A DNA stretch of 64,000 bases from JAZKAR01 sp040389065 (GTDB lineage Bacteria; Pseudomonadota; Gammaproteobacteria; Burkholderiales; Casimicrobiaceae), in contig JAZKAR010000031.1 in assembly GCA_040389065.1 (NCBI GenBank), positions 48,191 to 112,190 on the forward strand. The letters run 5' to 3'. Positions 52,533-62,256 of this stretch are shown one piece after another; the first letter of the stretch is position 1; each line of letters starts with the position of its first letter. The position numbers and the translations under genes were made by a program. Under the pieces are notes generated by a model. That model did not search any database. It saw only the letters and a list, made by a program, of their open reading frames with translations, and was not told the origin of the DNA.

Positions 52533-55088
52533 CTAAGCTGCCGTTGTTGTACTAATCAAGCTATCCATAATTTTTAATCCTGAAAAAGCATCGCGTGCAT
52601 AAAATACCTTGCTGGGGTCGGTATAGACTTTAGCACAATCATTTTCTACAAATTTACGGGTTAATGCAGCACCCCCTAAAATAACCGGAATAGTCCAGTT
52701 CGTTTTAGCCATTTCTGCTAAATTTTCTTTCATGATAACGGTTGATTTAACCAACAGGCCCGACATTCCAATTGCGTTGGCATTATGTTCTTGGGCAGCT
52801 TTTAAAATCGCATCTAAAGGTTGTTTAATGCCGAGATTAATCACTTTGTAGCCATTGTTGGTAAGAATAATATCTACTAGATTTTTCCCAATATCATGTA
52901 CATCACCTTTTACGGTGGCTAATACCATAATGCCTTTTTCTTGCCCAGCAATTTTTTCCATAAAGCTCTCAAGATGCGCCACTGCTGCTTTCATGGTTTC
53001 AGCCGATTGCAAAACAAAGGGAAGTTGCATTTCTCCTGCACCAAAAAGCTCACCGACGACTTTCATGCCATCGAGTAAAAAGGTATTAATAATTTCTAGC
53101 GGCGTATATTTTTCCATTCCTGTATTTAAATCATCTACTAGGCCAGGTTTGTCGCCATCAATAATACGTTGTTTTAATACTTCTTCAATCGTATCAGGCC
53201 GCACTTTTATGGTGGCTGCTGCTTTACGATCTTTAAACATATCAACAAAGGCTAACAGCGGATCTTTACCATCTACTGAACGGTTATAAATTAGATTTTC
53301 AGCGGCTTCGCGTTCCTCTTCAGGAATTTTATGCAAGGGCATAATTTTAGAAACATGAATAATCGCTGAAGTCATGCCGCGCTTTTGAGCATGCGCAAGG
53401 AATACTGAGTTTAAAACGTGCCGAGCGGCAGGGTTTAAACCAAAGCTGATATTCGACAGCCCAAGCATTATTTGGCAGTCAGGCAGTTCTTTTCGAATAC
53501 GCTCAATTGCTTCTAGGGTATTAATGCCATGATTGCGATCTTCTTCCATTCCAGTACAAATGGTAAATGTAAGAGGGTCGTACAAAAGATCAGAAGCGGG
53601 TAAGCCATGTTGATTAACCGCATAATCATACAGCCGGTGCGCAATGCGCATTTTGTCATCAACCGATTTTGCCATACCAACTTCATCAATTGTTAAGGCG
53701 ACGACAGCAGCACCGAATTTTTTTGCCAGCTTTAATACACGTTCTGCTTTTTCTTCGCCATCTTCAAAATTAATGGAGTTGATAATTGATTTACCGCCAA
53801 TAAGTTTTAAAGCGGTTTCTAAAACAGGGTATTCAGTAGAGTCAATAACAAGAGGTACACTGATTTGACCGCGATAGCGCGTAACCACTTCAGTCATATC
53901 GCTCGCTTCAGGGCGGCCTACATAGGCAGTACATACATCTAGCGCATGGCTGCCTTCTTTTACTTGGTCTCGCCCAATTGCTGTGAGTGCATCCCAGTCT
54001 TCTTCTGCTAATCTTTCCCGAAATAGTTTAGAACCATTAGCATTCGAGCGTTCACCGATCGCAAATACAGCATTTTCTTGGCGCAATGAATAGGCAGAAT
54101 AAAGCGATGAAACTGAAGGTTCCCATGTAGGTTGGCGCGTTTTCGCTTTGCGTGAGCCGCGTTGCTCTAACATAGTACGTAATTCTCGAATATGATCGGG
54201 TGTTGTACCGCAGCATCCGCCGATTAAATTAATGCCATCATCTTCGATAAAGCGTTGTTGCCACTCCGATAACTCATAGGGCATCAAGGGGTATTCTGTT
54301 TTTCCATCAACTAAAAGCGGTAAGCCTGCATTCGGCATCACAGAAATATAACGCCGCCAGTGTTCGCCTAACCATCTAACATGTTCTGCCATTTCAGCCG
54401 GGCCAGTGGCACAATTAAGCCCTAAGCCATCTACATCTAAGGCATCAATAGCAACGGCAGCGGCAGCAATATCACTTCCTACCAGCAGGGTGCCTGTAGC
54501 CTCGACTGTTACCTGAACAAATAACGGAATATGCGCTTTATTGCGATCAAGACGTGCGCGCTTACAACCATTGATAGCGGCTTTAACTGTTAGTAGATCT
54601 TGTTGGGTTTCAATCAGGAATACATCAATACCGCCATCGAGTAAACCTAAGGCTTGCTCATAATAGGAGGCCTCAAGGAGGTCATAAGTGGTATGCCCCA
54701 AGCTGGCAAGCTTAGTGCCTGGGCCAACAGCACCGATCACATAGCGCGGTTGAGCAAGAGTGCTAAATTTTAGGGCTGTATCACGCGCAATTTCTGCTGC
54801 GAGCTTATTTAAGCGATAACTTTCTTCAGGAATATCAAATTCAGCCAACACGATACGGTTGGCACCAAAAGTATTCGTTTCAACAGCATCGGCGCCAGCT
54901 TCAAAATATTGGCTGTGTACCCATTCGACGAAATCAGGGCGGGTTTCACAGAGAATTTCTGAGCAATTTTCCATGCCTTTAAAGTCAAGATCGATATCCC
55001 AATCGCGTGCTTGAATGAGTGTGCCGAGTCCTCCATCTGCTAATAAAACTTGAGAATCTAGCGCTTTTAAAAAGGAGGAACTCGACAT
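52533..55088 (-). CDS. metH: Cobalamin-dependent methionine synthase lacking the activation domain
   Basis: 851 residues from ATG 55088 (a TTG 27 bases upstream also opens the frame). The Hcy-binding domain (about 1-325) has LADGGLGTLIQ, the zinc Cys in LNCATGP and GGCCGTTP. The pterin domain includes AIGERSNANGSK and DVCTAYVGRPE. The cap and B12 domain holds KGDVHDIGKN, the His ligand of cobalt. The protein ends soon after the B12 domain (GLKIMDSLIS), whereas E. coli MetH has some 1,227 residues with a C-terminal AdoMet-dependent reactivation domain. A separate reactivation protein must exist elsewhere or the enzyme works without it. It methylates homocysteine, the product of MetZ. Confidence 0.9.
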   Translation of the reverse strand: MSSSSFLKALDSQVLLADGGLGTLIQARDWDIDLDFKGMENCSEILCETRPDFVEWVHSQYFEAGADAVETNTFGANRIVLAEFDIPEESYRLNKLAAEIARDTALKFSTLAQPRYVIGAVGPGTKLASLGHTTYDLLEASYYEQALGLLDGGIDVFLIETQQDLLTVKAAINGCKRARLDRNKAHIPLFVQVTVEATGTLLVGSDIAAAAVAIDALDVDGLGLNCATGPAEMAEHVRWLGEHWRRYISVMPNAGLPLLVDGKTEYPLMPYELSEWQQRFIEDDGINLIGGCCGTTPDHIRELRTMLEQRGSRKAKTRQPTWEPSVSSLYSAYSLRQENAVFAIGERSNANGSKLFRERLAEEDWDALTAIGRDQVKEGSHALDVCTAYVGRPEASDMTEVVTRYRGQISVPLVIDSTEYPVLETALKLIGGKSIINSINFEDGEEKAERVLKLAKKFGAAVVALTIDEVGMAKSVDDKMRIAHRLYDYAVNQHGLPASDLLYDPLTFTICTGMEEDRNHGINTLEAIERIRKELPDCQIMLGLSNISFGLNPAARHVLNSVFLAHAQKRGMTSAIIHVSKIMPLHKIPEEEREAAENLIYNRSVDGKDPLLAFVDMFKDRKAAATIKVRPDTIEEVLKQRIIDGDKPGLVDDLNTGMEKYTPLEIINTFLLDGMKVVGELFGAGEMQLPFVLQSAETMKAAVAHLESFMEKIAGQEKGIMVLATVKGDVHDIGKNLVDIILTNNGYKVINLGIKQPLDAILKAAQEHNANAIGMSGLLVKSTVIMKENLAEMAKTNWTIPVILGGAALTRKFVENDCAKVYTDPSKVFYARDAFSGLKIMDSLISTTTAA

Positions 55089-55350
55089 ACGTAAACTTCT
55101 TTCTTGCTTCGGCAAAACTGTGTGAATAACTGGTGTGTATGGTAACGCGTTTAAAAGGACAGGGGTAGGGGGGTAATACCATTTTCAATAATAAACTTCT
55201 ACTAGCCACCTCCACCTACCTTTCAAAGCTAGTACATGGTGCATCGCACATGGTTGATAAAAGTATACCTACTAAAAAATAATGACTTCATTGAAAGCAA
55301 AGATGCCTCTAAAGAAGTCATTACAGTATTATCTCAAGCGATGCGTTAGG

Positions 55351-55575
55351 CTAGCTTAATCTTGATTGCGCCCAGTAAATGAGTATAAGGCCTAGAGTAA
55401 GACCTAAAACAAATAACCCCCATAGGGTACCTACATTGGTATCAGAACCTGTTGTGGGGGCAGGCGTTGATTTTAGTGAGCGCGCAAATAGCGCGTAGGC
55501 AGAGGCACCGCCAAGTATTAATAAACCAATACCAACAAGTAGAACAATATGCCAAAAGCTAAACAAGCTACTCAT
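55351..55575 (-). CDS. Small two-span membrane protein
   Basis: 74 residues: a hydrophobic span at about 8-30 (FWHIVLLVGIGLLILGGASAY), a polar loop (LKSTPAPTTGSDTNVG) and a second span at about 49-68 (LWGLFVLGLTLGLILIYWA). An AAAGG ribosome binding site lies upstream on the minus strand. I recognise no family. It lies between metH and the PH-domain protein on the same strand. Confidence 0.6.
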   Translation of the reverse strand: MSSLFSFWHIVLLVGIGLLILGGASAYALFARSLKSTPAPTTGSDTNVGTLWGLFVLGLTLGLILIYWAQSRLS

Positions 55576-55655
55576 TATTCAAACCTTTCCAATTATTTTT
55601 ATAGTGAAGAATTTTAAAATTCTCGGCATGCCCGTCGGCAACATGCTTTGCGAGA

Positions 55656-56177
55656 TTACGTCATCTCAATTTCACGTACCCGACCACCTTCATTGCGTCG
55701 ATGCTCAACATTTGTACGTATATTATCTCTTAATTGTTCAGGATGCGGTACGCCGCGTAATGTATAGGTAGGGTGGGTGCGGTCAGATGTTTCAAGAATA
55801 ATAGTTCCAATGTTAAATAGGCGAAAGAAAAAAGGCTGCTCGATATGATAGTCTTTAATTCTATAGAGTTCTATTTCATCTGTATGCTTACCAAATAAAC
55901 CTACTTTTGATATAAATCTTTGATTGGTAAGAATGTATTCGTTGGCTTTAATGGTGAATGCTTTCCATAGAGCAATTACAAGCGGAATAATAACGCCTGC
56001 AATCATTAAGATGAAAAAGTAGGAAGGTGTATCTTCACCATGGCGTTCTGTGTATTCGCTTTGAATGCTTAAGCTTACAAAAAGTGTTACAGCGGCAGCC
56101 AACACACACAAGATATACGCTTTAAGATTAATGTACTGCGAAGGTGTACCTTTCCAGATAGTTTGTTCTTGATCCAT
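55656..56177 (-). CDS. Membrane-bound bacterial PH-domain protein (YdbT-like)
   Basis: About 173 residues from ATG 56177, preferred because the following MDQEQTIWKGTPSQ is the normal start of this family; the frame opens 27 bases earlier. Two hydrophobic segments (about 25-42 and 62-80) precede a C-terminal bacterial PH domain with YILTNQRFISKVGLFGKHTDEIELYRIKD and TIILETSDRTHPTYTLRGV. Function unknown; similar proteins are membrane-anchored. Confidence 0.8.
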   Translation of the reverse strand: MDQEQTIWKGTPSQYINLKAYILCVLAAAVTLFVSLSIQSEYTERHGEDTPSYFFILMIAGVIIPLVIALWKAFTIKANEYILTNQRFISKVGLFGKHTDEIELYRIKDYHIEQPFFFRLFNIGTIILETSDRTHPTYTLRGVPHPEQLRDNIRTNVEHRRNEGGRVREIEMT

Positions 56178-56788
56178 GATCGATACCGTATATGTAAAAG
56201 TCAAAGGACTTCAGTTTAGCTCAGATAGTGAGGCGATCAAAGTATTAAAATGGGTTTTAATGCATAGAAATTTTATTTTATAGCGATTGATTTTTAAATG
56301 TATCAGTAATGATATAGTTGAACGCTAAGCACTTCATGGGTTTAGCGAATGCATGCTTATTTAGAAAGAAAAAATATTTATAGCAAAAGGGTTTGAAACG
56401 GTTAGGAAAAAATTAGCAACATGTAGCTTTCATGGTGCTTAAAAGGGAAAGGGTTGCAACAAGCAGGAATTAAAGTGAATTAACAAGAGTTAGTAGGGGT
56501 GTTAATTGAGTTACTAAAGATAAGTATTGTTAGCATGTATTCATGCATTTGCATGAAAAGATAAAAATATTTTTAATATTAATGATATTTTTTTAATATT
56601 TCCCCCCACCTTCATTTAATAGCTCACTCTTTTAACGCTATAAACACCATTAAATAACACTATCAATATAGCACCTGCAATATTGTTATTTACTATGATT
56701 CATACTATTAAATTATCACTATTATAATAAAATAATGCTTAGTTTGATTTAAAGAATATTATATTTTTAACATTAATTGGATACCTCA
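56178..56788. other. A+T-rich intergenic region
   Basis: About 610 bases between the divergently transcribed PH-domain and EamA genes. It is increasingly A+T-rich towards the right. I see no gene, repeat copy or RNA structure. Confidence 0.5.
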
Positions 56789-57700
56789 ATGGAAAATAGT
56801 CAAATGCAAGCAAATAACCATAAAAAATACTTAATGGGTTTATTAATTGCAGTGATTGGCGCTATATTATTTTCTGGAAAAGCTATACTCGCAAAACTTA
56901 TTTATAGATATCAGGTAGATGCCGTTACTTTACTTTTTTTTCGTATGAGTTTTTCTTTGCCATTTTTTGCAGCAATTGCATTGTGGAAAACGATAACGTT
57001 ACCACCGCTTTTAAAAAATGATCGCATCTCTATTGTTGTACTGGGGTTATTAGGTTATTACTTATCGAGTTTTCTTGATTTTTTAGGATTGCAATATATT
57101 AATGCGGGTTTAGAGCGATTGATTTTATTTTTAACGCCTTCATTTGTGTTGCTTATATCGGTACTATTCTTAAAAAAACGTATTTCACGCTTTGAGGTAG
57201 GCGCATTATTTGTATGTTATGCAGGGGTAGTTTTAGTATTTATAAATGACGCTTTTAAAGGTGGGAAAAACATAATATTAGGAAGCGCATTCGTATTAGT
57301 TAGTGCAATTAGCTATGCATTGTATTTAATTTTTTCTGATAAATTGGTTAAGCGTGTAGGTACCATTCGATTAGTGGCCTATGCGATGTGCGTTTCTAGC
57401 TTGGCATGTATTATTCAGTTTTTTATACTGCGTTCGCCCTCTTTGCTGACCCAACCTGTAGCTGTTTATGGTTATTCAGTAATGAATGCCATATTTTGTA
57501 CCGTAATGCCAGTTTTTTTAACGATGTGGGCTGTAGAAAGAGTAGGTGCTAGTACAGCCTCACAAGCAGGCATGATTGGGCCTGTATCTACACTGATTTT
57601 AGGCGCGTTTATACTAAATGAGCCTATTACATGGATTCAAATTATTGGAACTCTTTTGGTGTTAAGCGGTATTTATTTATTATCAAAAAAAAGAACATAA
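56789..57700 (+). CDS. EamA/DMT-family transporter
   Basis: 303 residues from ATG 56789 (a TTG in frame lies 12 bases upstream; no clear ribosome binding site decides). About ten hydrophobic spans in two EamA halves: KKYLMGLLIAVIGAILFSGKAILAKL to GVVLVF, then NIILGSAFVLVSAISYALYLIFSDKLVKR to ILNEPITWIQIIGTLLVLSGIYLL. The family exports amino acids or related metabolites; the substrate is not predictable. Flanked by A+T-rich DNA. Confidence 0.85.
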   Translation: MENSQMQANNHKKYLMGLLIAVIGAILFSGKAILAKLIYRYQVDAVTLLFFRMSFSLPFFAAIALWKTITLPPLLKNDRISIVVLGLLGYYLSSFLDFLGLQYINAGLERLILFLTPSFVLLISVLFLKKRISRFEVGALFVCYAGVVLVFINDAFKGGKNIILGSAFVLVSAISYALYLIFSDKLVKRVGTIRLVAYAMCVSSLACIIQFFILRSPSLLTQPVAVYGYSVMNAIFCTVMPVFLTMWAVERVGASTASQAGMIGPVSTLILGAFILNEPITWIQIIGTLLVLSGIYLLSKKRT

Positions 57701-57988
57701 TAAATGGCAGTACCTCAGTTTGAGTATTTTATAGTTTGATTTGAGTAGTGGTCATTAAAAACATCAACCTTTTCAAGATTGTGTTTTAAAAATTACACTA
57801 TAAAAAATTTAAACTAAGGTACTATTAGTGAGGTATTACTAACTAATAGGTAGCTAAAAATAAGTTAACATGAACGAGCAGATATCAAAATAGCCGGTCT
57901 ACTTAATAAAAGTATAAGCTGAAATAAAGCTTTAAATTCAATATGCTTTGCACCGATATAGATTATATTCGAGAGTGGAGTAAAGCGT

Positions 57989-59575
57989 ATGCGTAAGAAT
58001 TTACCGGTTGTTGATCGAGAGGTGAAACTTAATCCTCGGCATCCTATTGTTACGAAAACCGATCTTCAAGGTAATATTACCTATGCTAACCGTGCGTTTG
58101 TTGAAATTAGCCAATTTTCACGCGAAGAGCTTTTGAATGAGCCTCATAATATTGTGCGCCACCCTACGATGCCGCCCGCCGCATTTCAGGATTTATGGCG
58201 TACCATTCAATTAAATTTGCCATGGAATGGGCTAGTTAAAAATAGAACGAAGGCAGGTGAATATTACTGGGTAGATGCCTATGTAACGCCCTTACTATCA
58301 AAAGGAAAAAAAATAGGGTATATGTCTGTGCGAGGTGCACCTACCGAAGCACAAATTAACGAAGCAGATGCGCTTTACAATACCGTTAATTCAGGGGGTA
58401 TAAGTTTTCCTGCTACACCTACTTCACAGGGAATACCGCTAAGCTATTATATGGCGTTGATGCTTGCTCCCAATCTATTGATGTTGGGAAGTTTATTTTT
58501 TATTCCCCTGCAATATTCAAACTACCTTATTGGCGCAATTGCCGCCTGGATGGTAATTAGCAGCGTTGTAATATATCACCATATGTTAAGGCCGATACGT
58601 GTGGCACAAGAAGCAATTAATCATCTAAGTGAAGGAAACTTTCGATTTGAGAGTGCGCATACTGGGCCAAGAGAATTCCAGACACTTGTGACTGCGATTA
58701 CGTCTCTAAAAGTTAATTTACGTGCCATTATTGCAGATGTACTCAGTTCATCAGAGTTAGTCAAAGAAGATTCAAATGCTCTTAAGACCAAGGCGTCTGA
58801 TCTAATGACATTGGCGCATAATAATATAGATGGCGTGCAAAGTGTTAGCGCAGCGTTAGAGGAGTTAAGTGTTTCAGTCAATGAAATTGCTGAAGCGACG
58901 CAACGAAGTTCTGATCATGCCAAATCAGCACGAACGATTGTTGATGAAAGTTCGCTGCGAGTAGGTAATTCGTTAGTAATGATAGGAAAAGTAGTAGAGG
59001 TTGTTGATGCTGCTAAACGCCAAATGGATACCTTGCAGCAATCTACTCAAGAAATTTCAATGGTAACGTCTACCATTAAAGAAATTGCTGATCAAACGAA
59101 TCTACTTGCATTGAATGCTGCGATTGAAGCGGCACGTGCTGGGGAAGCAGGCCGTGGCTTTGCTGTTGTGGCTGATGAGGTTAGAAAACTAGCAGAACGC
59201 ACAAGCCGCAGTACAGAAGAAATCAGCAAAACGATTCGAGATATTGAGACTGGCTCTGCTGAAGCGATTCATACCATGCAAGAAGTTGTACAGGCAGTAG
59301 ATAAAAGTACGCAAGAAATCCAGCAAAGCCGTGAAAGCCTGAATCATATTACCCAGGCAACCATTGGCATTACGACTTCTTCAAGTGATATTGCGTTAAT
59401 GCTTTCGCAACAGTCGCAGGCAACAGAAGAAGTGGCACAAAATATGGAGCGTATGAGTGCAATGATTGAATCAAGCTATTCGGCTGTTTCTCATGTTAGC
59501 CAATCATCTGATCAACTGGCAGAGCTAGCAATGGAATTAAATCATCTTGTGGAGCATTTTGAGGACTCGCTTTAA
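57989..59575 (+). CDS. Aer-type PAS methyl-accepting chemotaxis receptor
   Basis: 528 residues. A PAS domain at about 15-125 (ITYANRAFVEISQFSREELLNEPHNIVRHPTMPPAAF...LVKNRTKAGEYYWVDAY), the pattern of Aer proteins that sense redox through FAD. Two adjacent membrane spans (about 155-200), a HAMP region (RPIRVAQEAINHLSEGNF), then a long signalling coil with the conserved hairpin tip EIADQTNLLALNAAIEAARAGEAGRGFAVVADEVRKLAERT. No periplasmic sensor. Its last 99 residues reappear, slightly diverged, at 61190-61489. Confidence 0.9.
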   Translation: MRKNLPVVDREVKLNPRHPIVTKTDLQGNITYANRAFVEISQFSREELLNEPHNIVRHPTMPPAAFQDLWRTIQLNLPWNGLVKNRTKAGEYYWVDAYVTPLLSKGKKIGYMSVRGAPTEAQINEADALYNTVNSGGISFPATPTSQGIPLSYYMALMLAPNLLMLGSLFFIPLQYSNYLIGAIAAWMVISSVVIYHHMLRPIRVAQEAINHLSEGNFRFESAHTGPREFQTLVTAITSLKVNLRAIIADVLSSSELVKEDSNALKTKASDLMTLAHNNIDGVQSVSAALEELSVSVNEIAEATQRSSDHAKSARTIVDESSLRVGNSLVMIGKVVEVVDAAKRQMDTLQQSTQEISMVTSTIKEIADQTNLLALNAAIEAARAGEAGRGFAVVADEVRKLAERTSRSTEEISKTIRDIETGSAEAIHTMQEVVQAVDKSTQEIQQSRESLNHITQATIGITTSSSDIALMLSQQSQATEEVAQNMERMSAMIESSYSAVSHVSQSSDQLAELAMELNHLVEHFEDSL

Positions 59576-59629
59576 GCTTAAGTGTAATCATACAAGTAGA
59601 AGGTAAATGACGAACTCAATTCCACGTCC

Positions 59630-59815
59630 TTAGTTTGTCAGACGCTTCATGTGTCTATTCAAATCCGTCTCTTTCAAAAAAACTCGTCGAGCATGTACAT
59701 TATCCTGATGAGTGCGGGTAATAAGGTGGATAGTTCCATATAACTCGATAAGGTTGTTTAGAACTAGCTTTCCTAATCCTTGTTGCTGGTTGGTGGTAAT
59801 TAGGCAAAACGGCAA
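59630..59815 (-). pseudogene. C-terminal remnant of a GNAT acetyltransferase
   Basis: 61 codons containing QQGLGKLVLNNLIELYG (acetyl-CoA-binding loop and helix) and THQDNVHARRVFLKE, as in the C-terminal half of GNAT enzymes. The N-terminal half is missing and upstream sequence turns A+T-rich at once, so this is a truncated relic. It lies on the opposite strand between the receptor and the GH16 gene. Confidence 0.5.
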
Positions 59816-59920
59816 TATATGTAAATTTTAAATAGCTAAGTTTGACATTTAAATAAAATATTAACGGTATTTAAAACAAGTATTTAAGATAATATAATAT
59901 TGTTTTGGTAAAGGAACCGT

Positions 59921-61165
59921 ATGAATCGATCTATTCGATATTACTGTTTAGGATTACTAGGTGCTACTGGAATGTTTATGGTTCCACACATAAGTTTGGC
60001 CTGGTCAAATCAAGAATCATGGTCAAATCAAGGCCAATACCAGGCATGGTCAAATCAGAGGCATTACCATCATAGATCGTTAGCCAGAAAATATTTTCCA
60101 ACTAAAAAATTAGAACATCGCCATAGACATCATGGATATCAAAATACAGCCTCACAATCTCCAGCAGCTCAAACTGAATCAGTTTGCACATTCAAATTTT
60201 TAGTTTGGTCAGAAAATACGCCTTATGTAGCCGGAAATATTGTTAAATATGAATTAAATGGCAATTATTACCAGGCTTTGTATAATAATCCTGGCTACAA
60301 TCCGACTATAAGCACTCATTTTTGGGCACCTTATACAACACAATCTTGCTTTACTTCAGCTGCAACAGCTGATCCATCACCTTCCTCAGCCATAGCTCCC
60401 TCTAATCCCTCTGTAACTTTGCTTAGCACTAGGCCTATTGGATACGATAAACTAGTGTGGTCTGATGAGTTTGATATCAATGGCTTACCTGACCCTCAAA
60501 AATGGAGTTATGATACAGAAGCTAACGCAACAGGCTGGTATAATAATGAGTTACAGTATTATTCTGTTGCAAGGCCAGAAAACTCCGTCATTAACAACGG
60601 AAAATTAATTATTACAGCGCGAAAAGAACAAATGACCTCAGCCAGCGATTATGGCGGGCAAAAATATTCTTCTGCTCGGCTTATTACACGTGACAAAGCA
60701 AGTTGGACATATGGGTTTTATGAAGTTCGCGCAAAATTATCATGCGGATTAGGTACTTGGCCTGCTATATGGATGCTTGGTGTAAATGGCGATTGGCCTG
60801 CAGGAGGTGAAATTGATATTATGGAATATGTTGGTAAAACACCAAACACTATTTATGGAACAGTCCATAATCAGGCAACAGCAGGAACAGGTGGAAATGG
60901 TGGAGAGCTGGACGTAGCTAATGCTTGTAAGGATTTTCATAACTATCAACTTACATGGACAGCCGATAGTCTTCAATTTGGGGTCGATGGAAAAATTTAC
61001 CACACGTATAACAATCCCAGAGCAGGTACCAATGCTTGGCCTTTTGATCAACCTCAATACATGTTATTAAATTTAGCCATTGGGGGCGATATGACAGGAG
61101 ACGTTGATGACTCTATTTTTCCTGTCACTATGGAGGTTGATTATGTCCGCATCTATCAAAAATAA
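59921..61165 (+). CDS. Secreted GH16 beta-glucanase with a carbohydrate-binding module
   Basis: 414 residues. Signal peptide ending near SLAWS (1-28), then a His/Gln/Tyr-rich low-complexity segment with tandem SWSNQ/AWSNQ units. Next a small Trp-rich module bounded by Cys89 and Cys143 (LVWSENTPYVAGNIVKY, YYQALYNNPGYNP), resembling CBM5/12 chitin/cellulose-binding domains. The C-terminal domain (about 185-414) is a GH16 laminarinase-type fold with catalytic EIDIME: E297, D299, E302. GH16 enzymes hydrolyse beta-1,3/1,4-glucans. The gene is immediately followed by a duplicated chemoreceptor tail, suggesting it was inserted by recombination. Confidence 0.88.
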   Translation: MNRSIRYYCLGLLGATGMFMVPHISLAWSNQESWSNQGQYQAWSNQRHYHHRSLARKYFPTKKLEHRHRHHGYQNTASQSPAAQTESVCTFKFLVWSENTPYVAGNIVKYELNGNYYQALYNNPGYNPTISTHFWAPYTTQSCFTSAATADPSPSSAIAPSNPSVTLLSTRPIGYDKLVWSDEFDINGLPDPQKWSYDTEANATGWYNNELQYYSVARPENSVINNGKLIITARKEQMTSASDYGGQKYSSARLITRDKASWTYGFYEVRAKLSCGLGTWPAIWMLGVNGDWPAGGEIDIMEYVGKTPNTIYGTVHNQATAGTGGNGGELDVANACKDFHNYQLTWTADSLQFGVDGKIYHTYNNPRAGTNAWPFDQPQYMLLNLAIGGDMTGDVDDSIFPVTMEVDYVRIYQK

Positions 61166-61176
61166 GGTTCCTTTGA

Positions 61177-61489
61177 ACCTATTCATATCATGCAGGAAGT
61201 TGTAGAAGCGGTAGATAAAAGTACGCATGAAATTCAGCAAAGTCGTGAAAGCCTGAATCATATTACCCAGGCAACCAGTGGCATTACGACTTCTTCAAGT
61301 GATATTGCGTTAATGCTTTCGCAACAGTCGCAGGCAACAGAAGAAGTGGCGCAAAATATGGAGCGTATGAGTGCGATGATTGAGTCGAACTATTCAGCTG
61401 TTTCTCAAGTTAGCCAATCGTCTGATCAATTGGCAGAATTGGCAATGGAGTTAAATCATCTCGTAGAGCATTTTGAAAGCTCAATTTGA
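61177..61489 (+). pseudogene. Duplicated C-terminal fragment of the Aer-type receptor
   Basis: Starting with ATTCATATCATGCAGGAAG, the frame runs 100 codons to a stop and is nearly identical to the end of the receptor at 57989-59575 (EIQQSRESLNHITQAT, LSQQSQATEEVAQNM, LAMELNHLVEHFE). It lacks the PAS, membrane, HAMP and tip regions. An internal Met (61190) could allow translation of a 99-residue coil, but no ribosome binding site precedes it. Homology begins within about 15 bases of the GH16 stop codon. Confidence 0.85.
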
Positions 61490-61605
61490 AATAAATTAAT
61501 AATCAATAAAGATATTAATGGCTGTTTTTGCTAATGCGTAATAGCACAAATATTACTTATTCAATTTTAGCTTGTATACGTTAAAGGCTATTTCTGATGA
61601 TGCCC

Positions 61606-62091
61606 TCAAAATAACCGGATATTCCCATTTAGTGGTATCTCTAATCCAGTCTTAACTCTGTGCATAGCAACTAATGTTTTAAAACGTTTGACATTGTTAT
61701 TTTGAAAAAAGAGTTGACGCGTTAACAGAGTGTATTGGGTCATGTCTTGTATGGTTAATATCAAGATAAAATCCCATTCACCTGTTACATAGTAGCATTG
61801 CTGAACGTAAGGGCAGGCAGCGAAACTATGCTTCATCATATCTAGCAAATCTATGCGTTCGCTTTCAGCTTCTATTTGAACAACAATAGTTAGCGGATAC
61901 CCAACTGCTTCAGGTGTAAGGACTACACTATACCGCTGGATAATGTTGTGTTCTTTAAGCCTTTTCAAACGCCGATTCACCGCGGCTGTAGACAAATGTA
62001 TTTGTTCACCCAGTTCGCTTTGCGACATACGACTGTCATGTTGCAGATGTTCTAACAAAGCAAGATCATGCGCATCTAATTCAATATTCAT
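61606..62091 (-). CDS. Lrp/AsnC-family transcriptional regulator
   Basis: 161 residues. N-terminal winged helix-turn-helix (LDAHDLALLEHLQHDSRMSQSELGEQIHLSTAAVNRRLKRL) and a C-terminal RAM ligand-binding domain (VVQIEAESERIDLLD, VQQCYYVTGEWDFILILTI). These regulators respond to amino acids. It is divergent from the gamma-glutamyltransferase gene with about 165 bases between starts, so it plausibly controls that gene. Confidence 0.9.
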   Translation of the reverse strand: MNIELDAHDLALLEHLQHDSRMSQSELGEQIHLSTAAVNRRLKRLKEHNIIQRYSVVLTPEAVGYPLTIVVQIEAESERIDLLDMMKHSFAACPYVQQCYYVTGEWDFILILTIQDMTQYTLLTRQLFFQNNNVKRFKTLVAMHRVKTGLEIPLNGNIRLF

Positions 62092-62256
62092 AGCTTCCCA
62101 TTAATTTTTTGAAAAAAAACGCATCATAACGCAAAAATATTCTGAATATTAGCTTTTATTAGAGAAAAAAATGGGGGTGATACGTAATATTATATCGATT
62201 GATAACAGATTATTTTTGCTTAAATGTAAGAGACTTTATTTTTTGAAAGGGTTGGA

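Noticed and set aside
55116..55350. Possible cobalamin or SAM riboswitch before metH
   Set aside because: No recognisable B12-box or SAM-box sequence on the minus strand.
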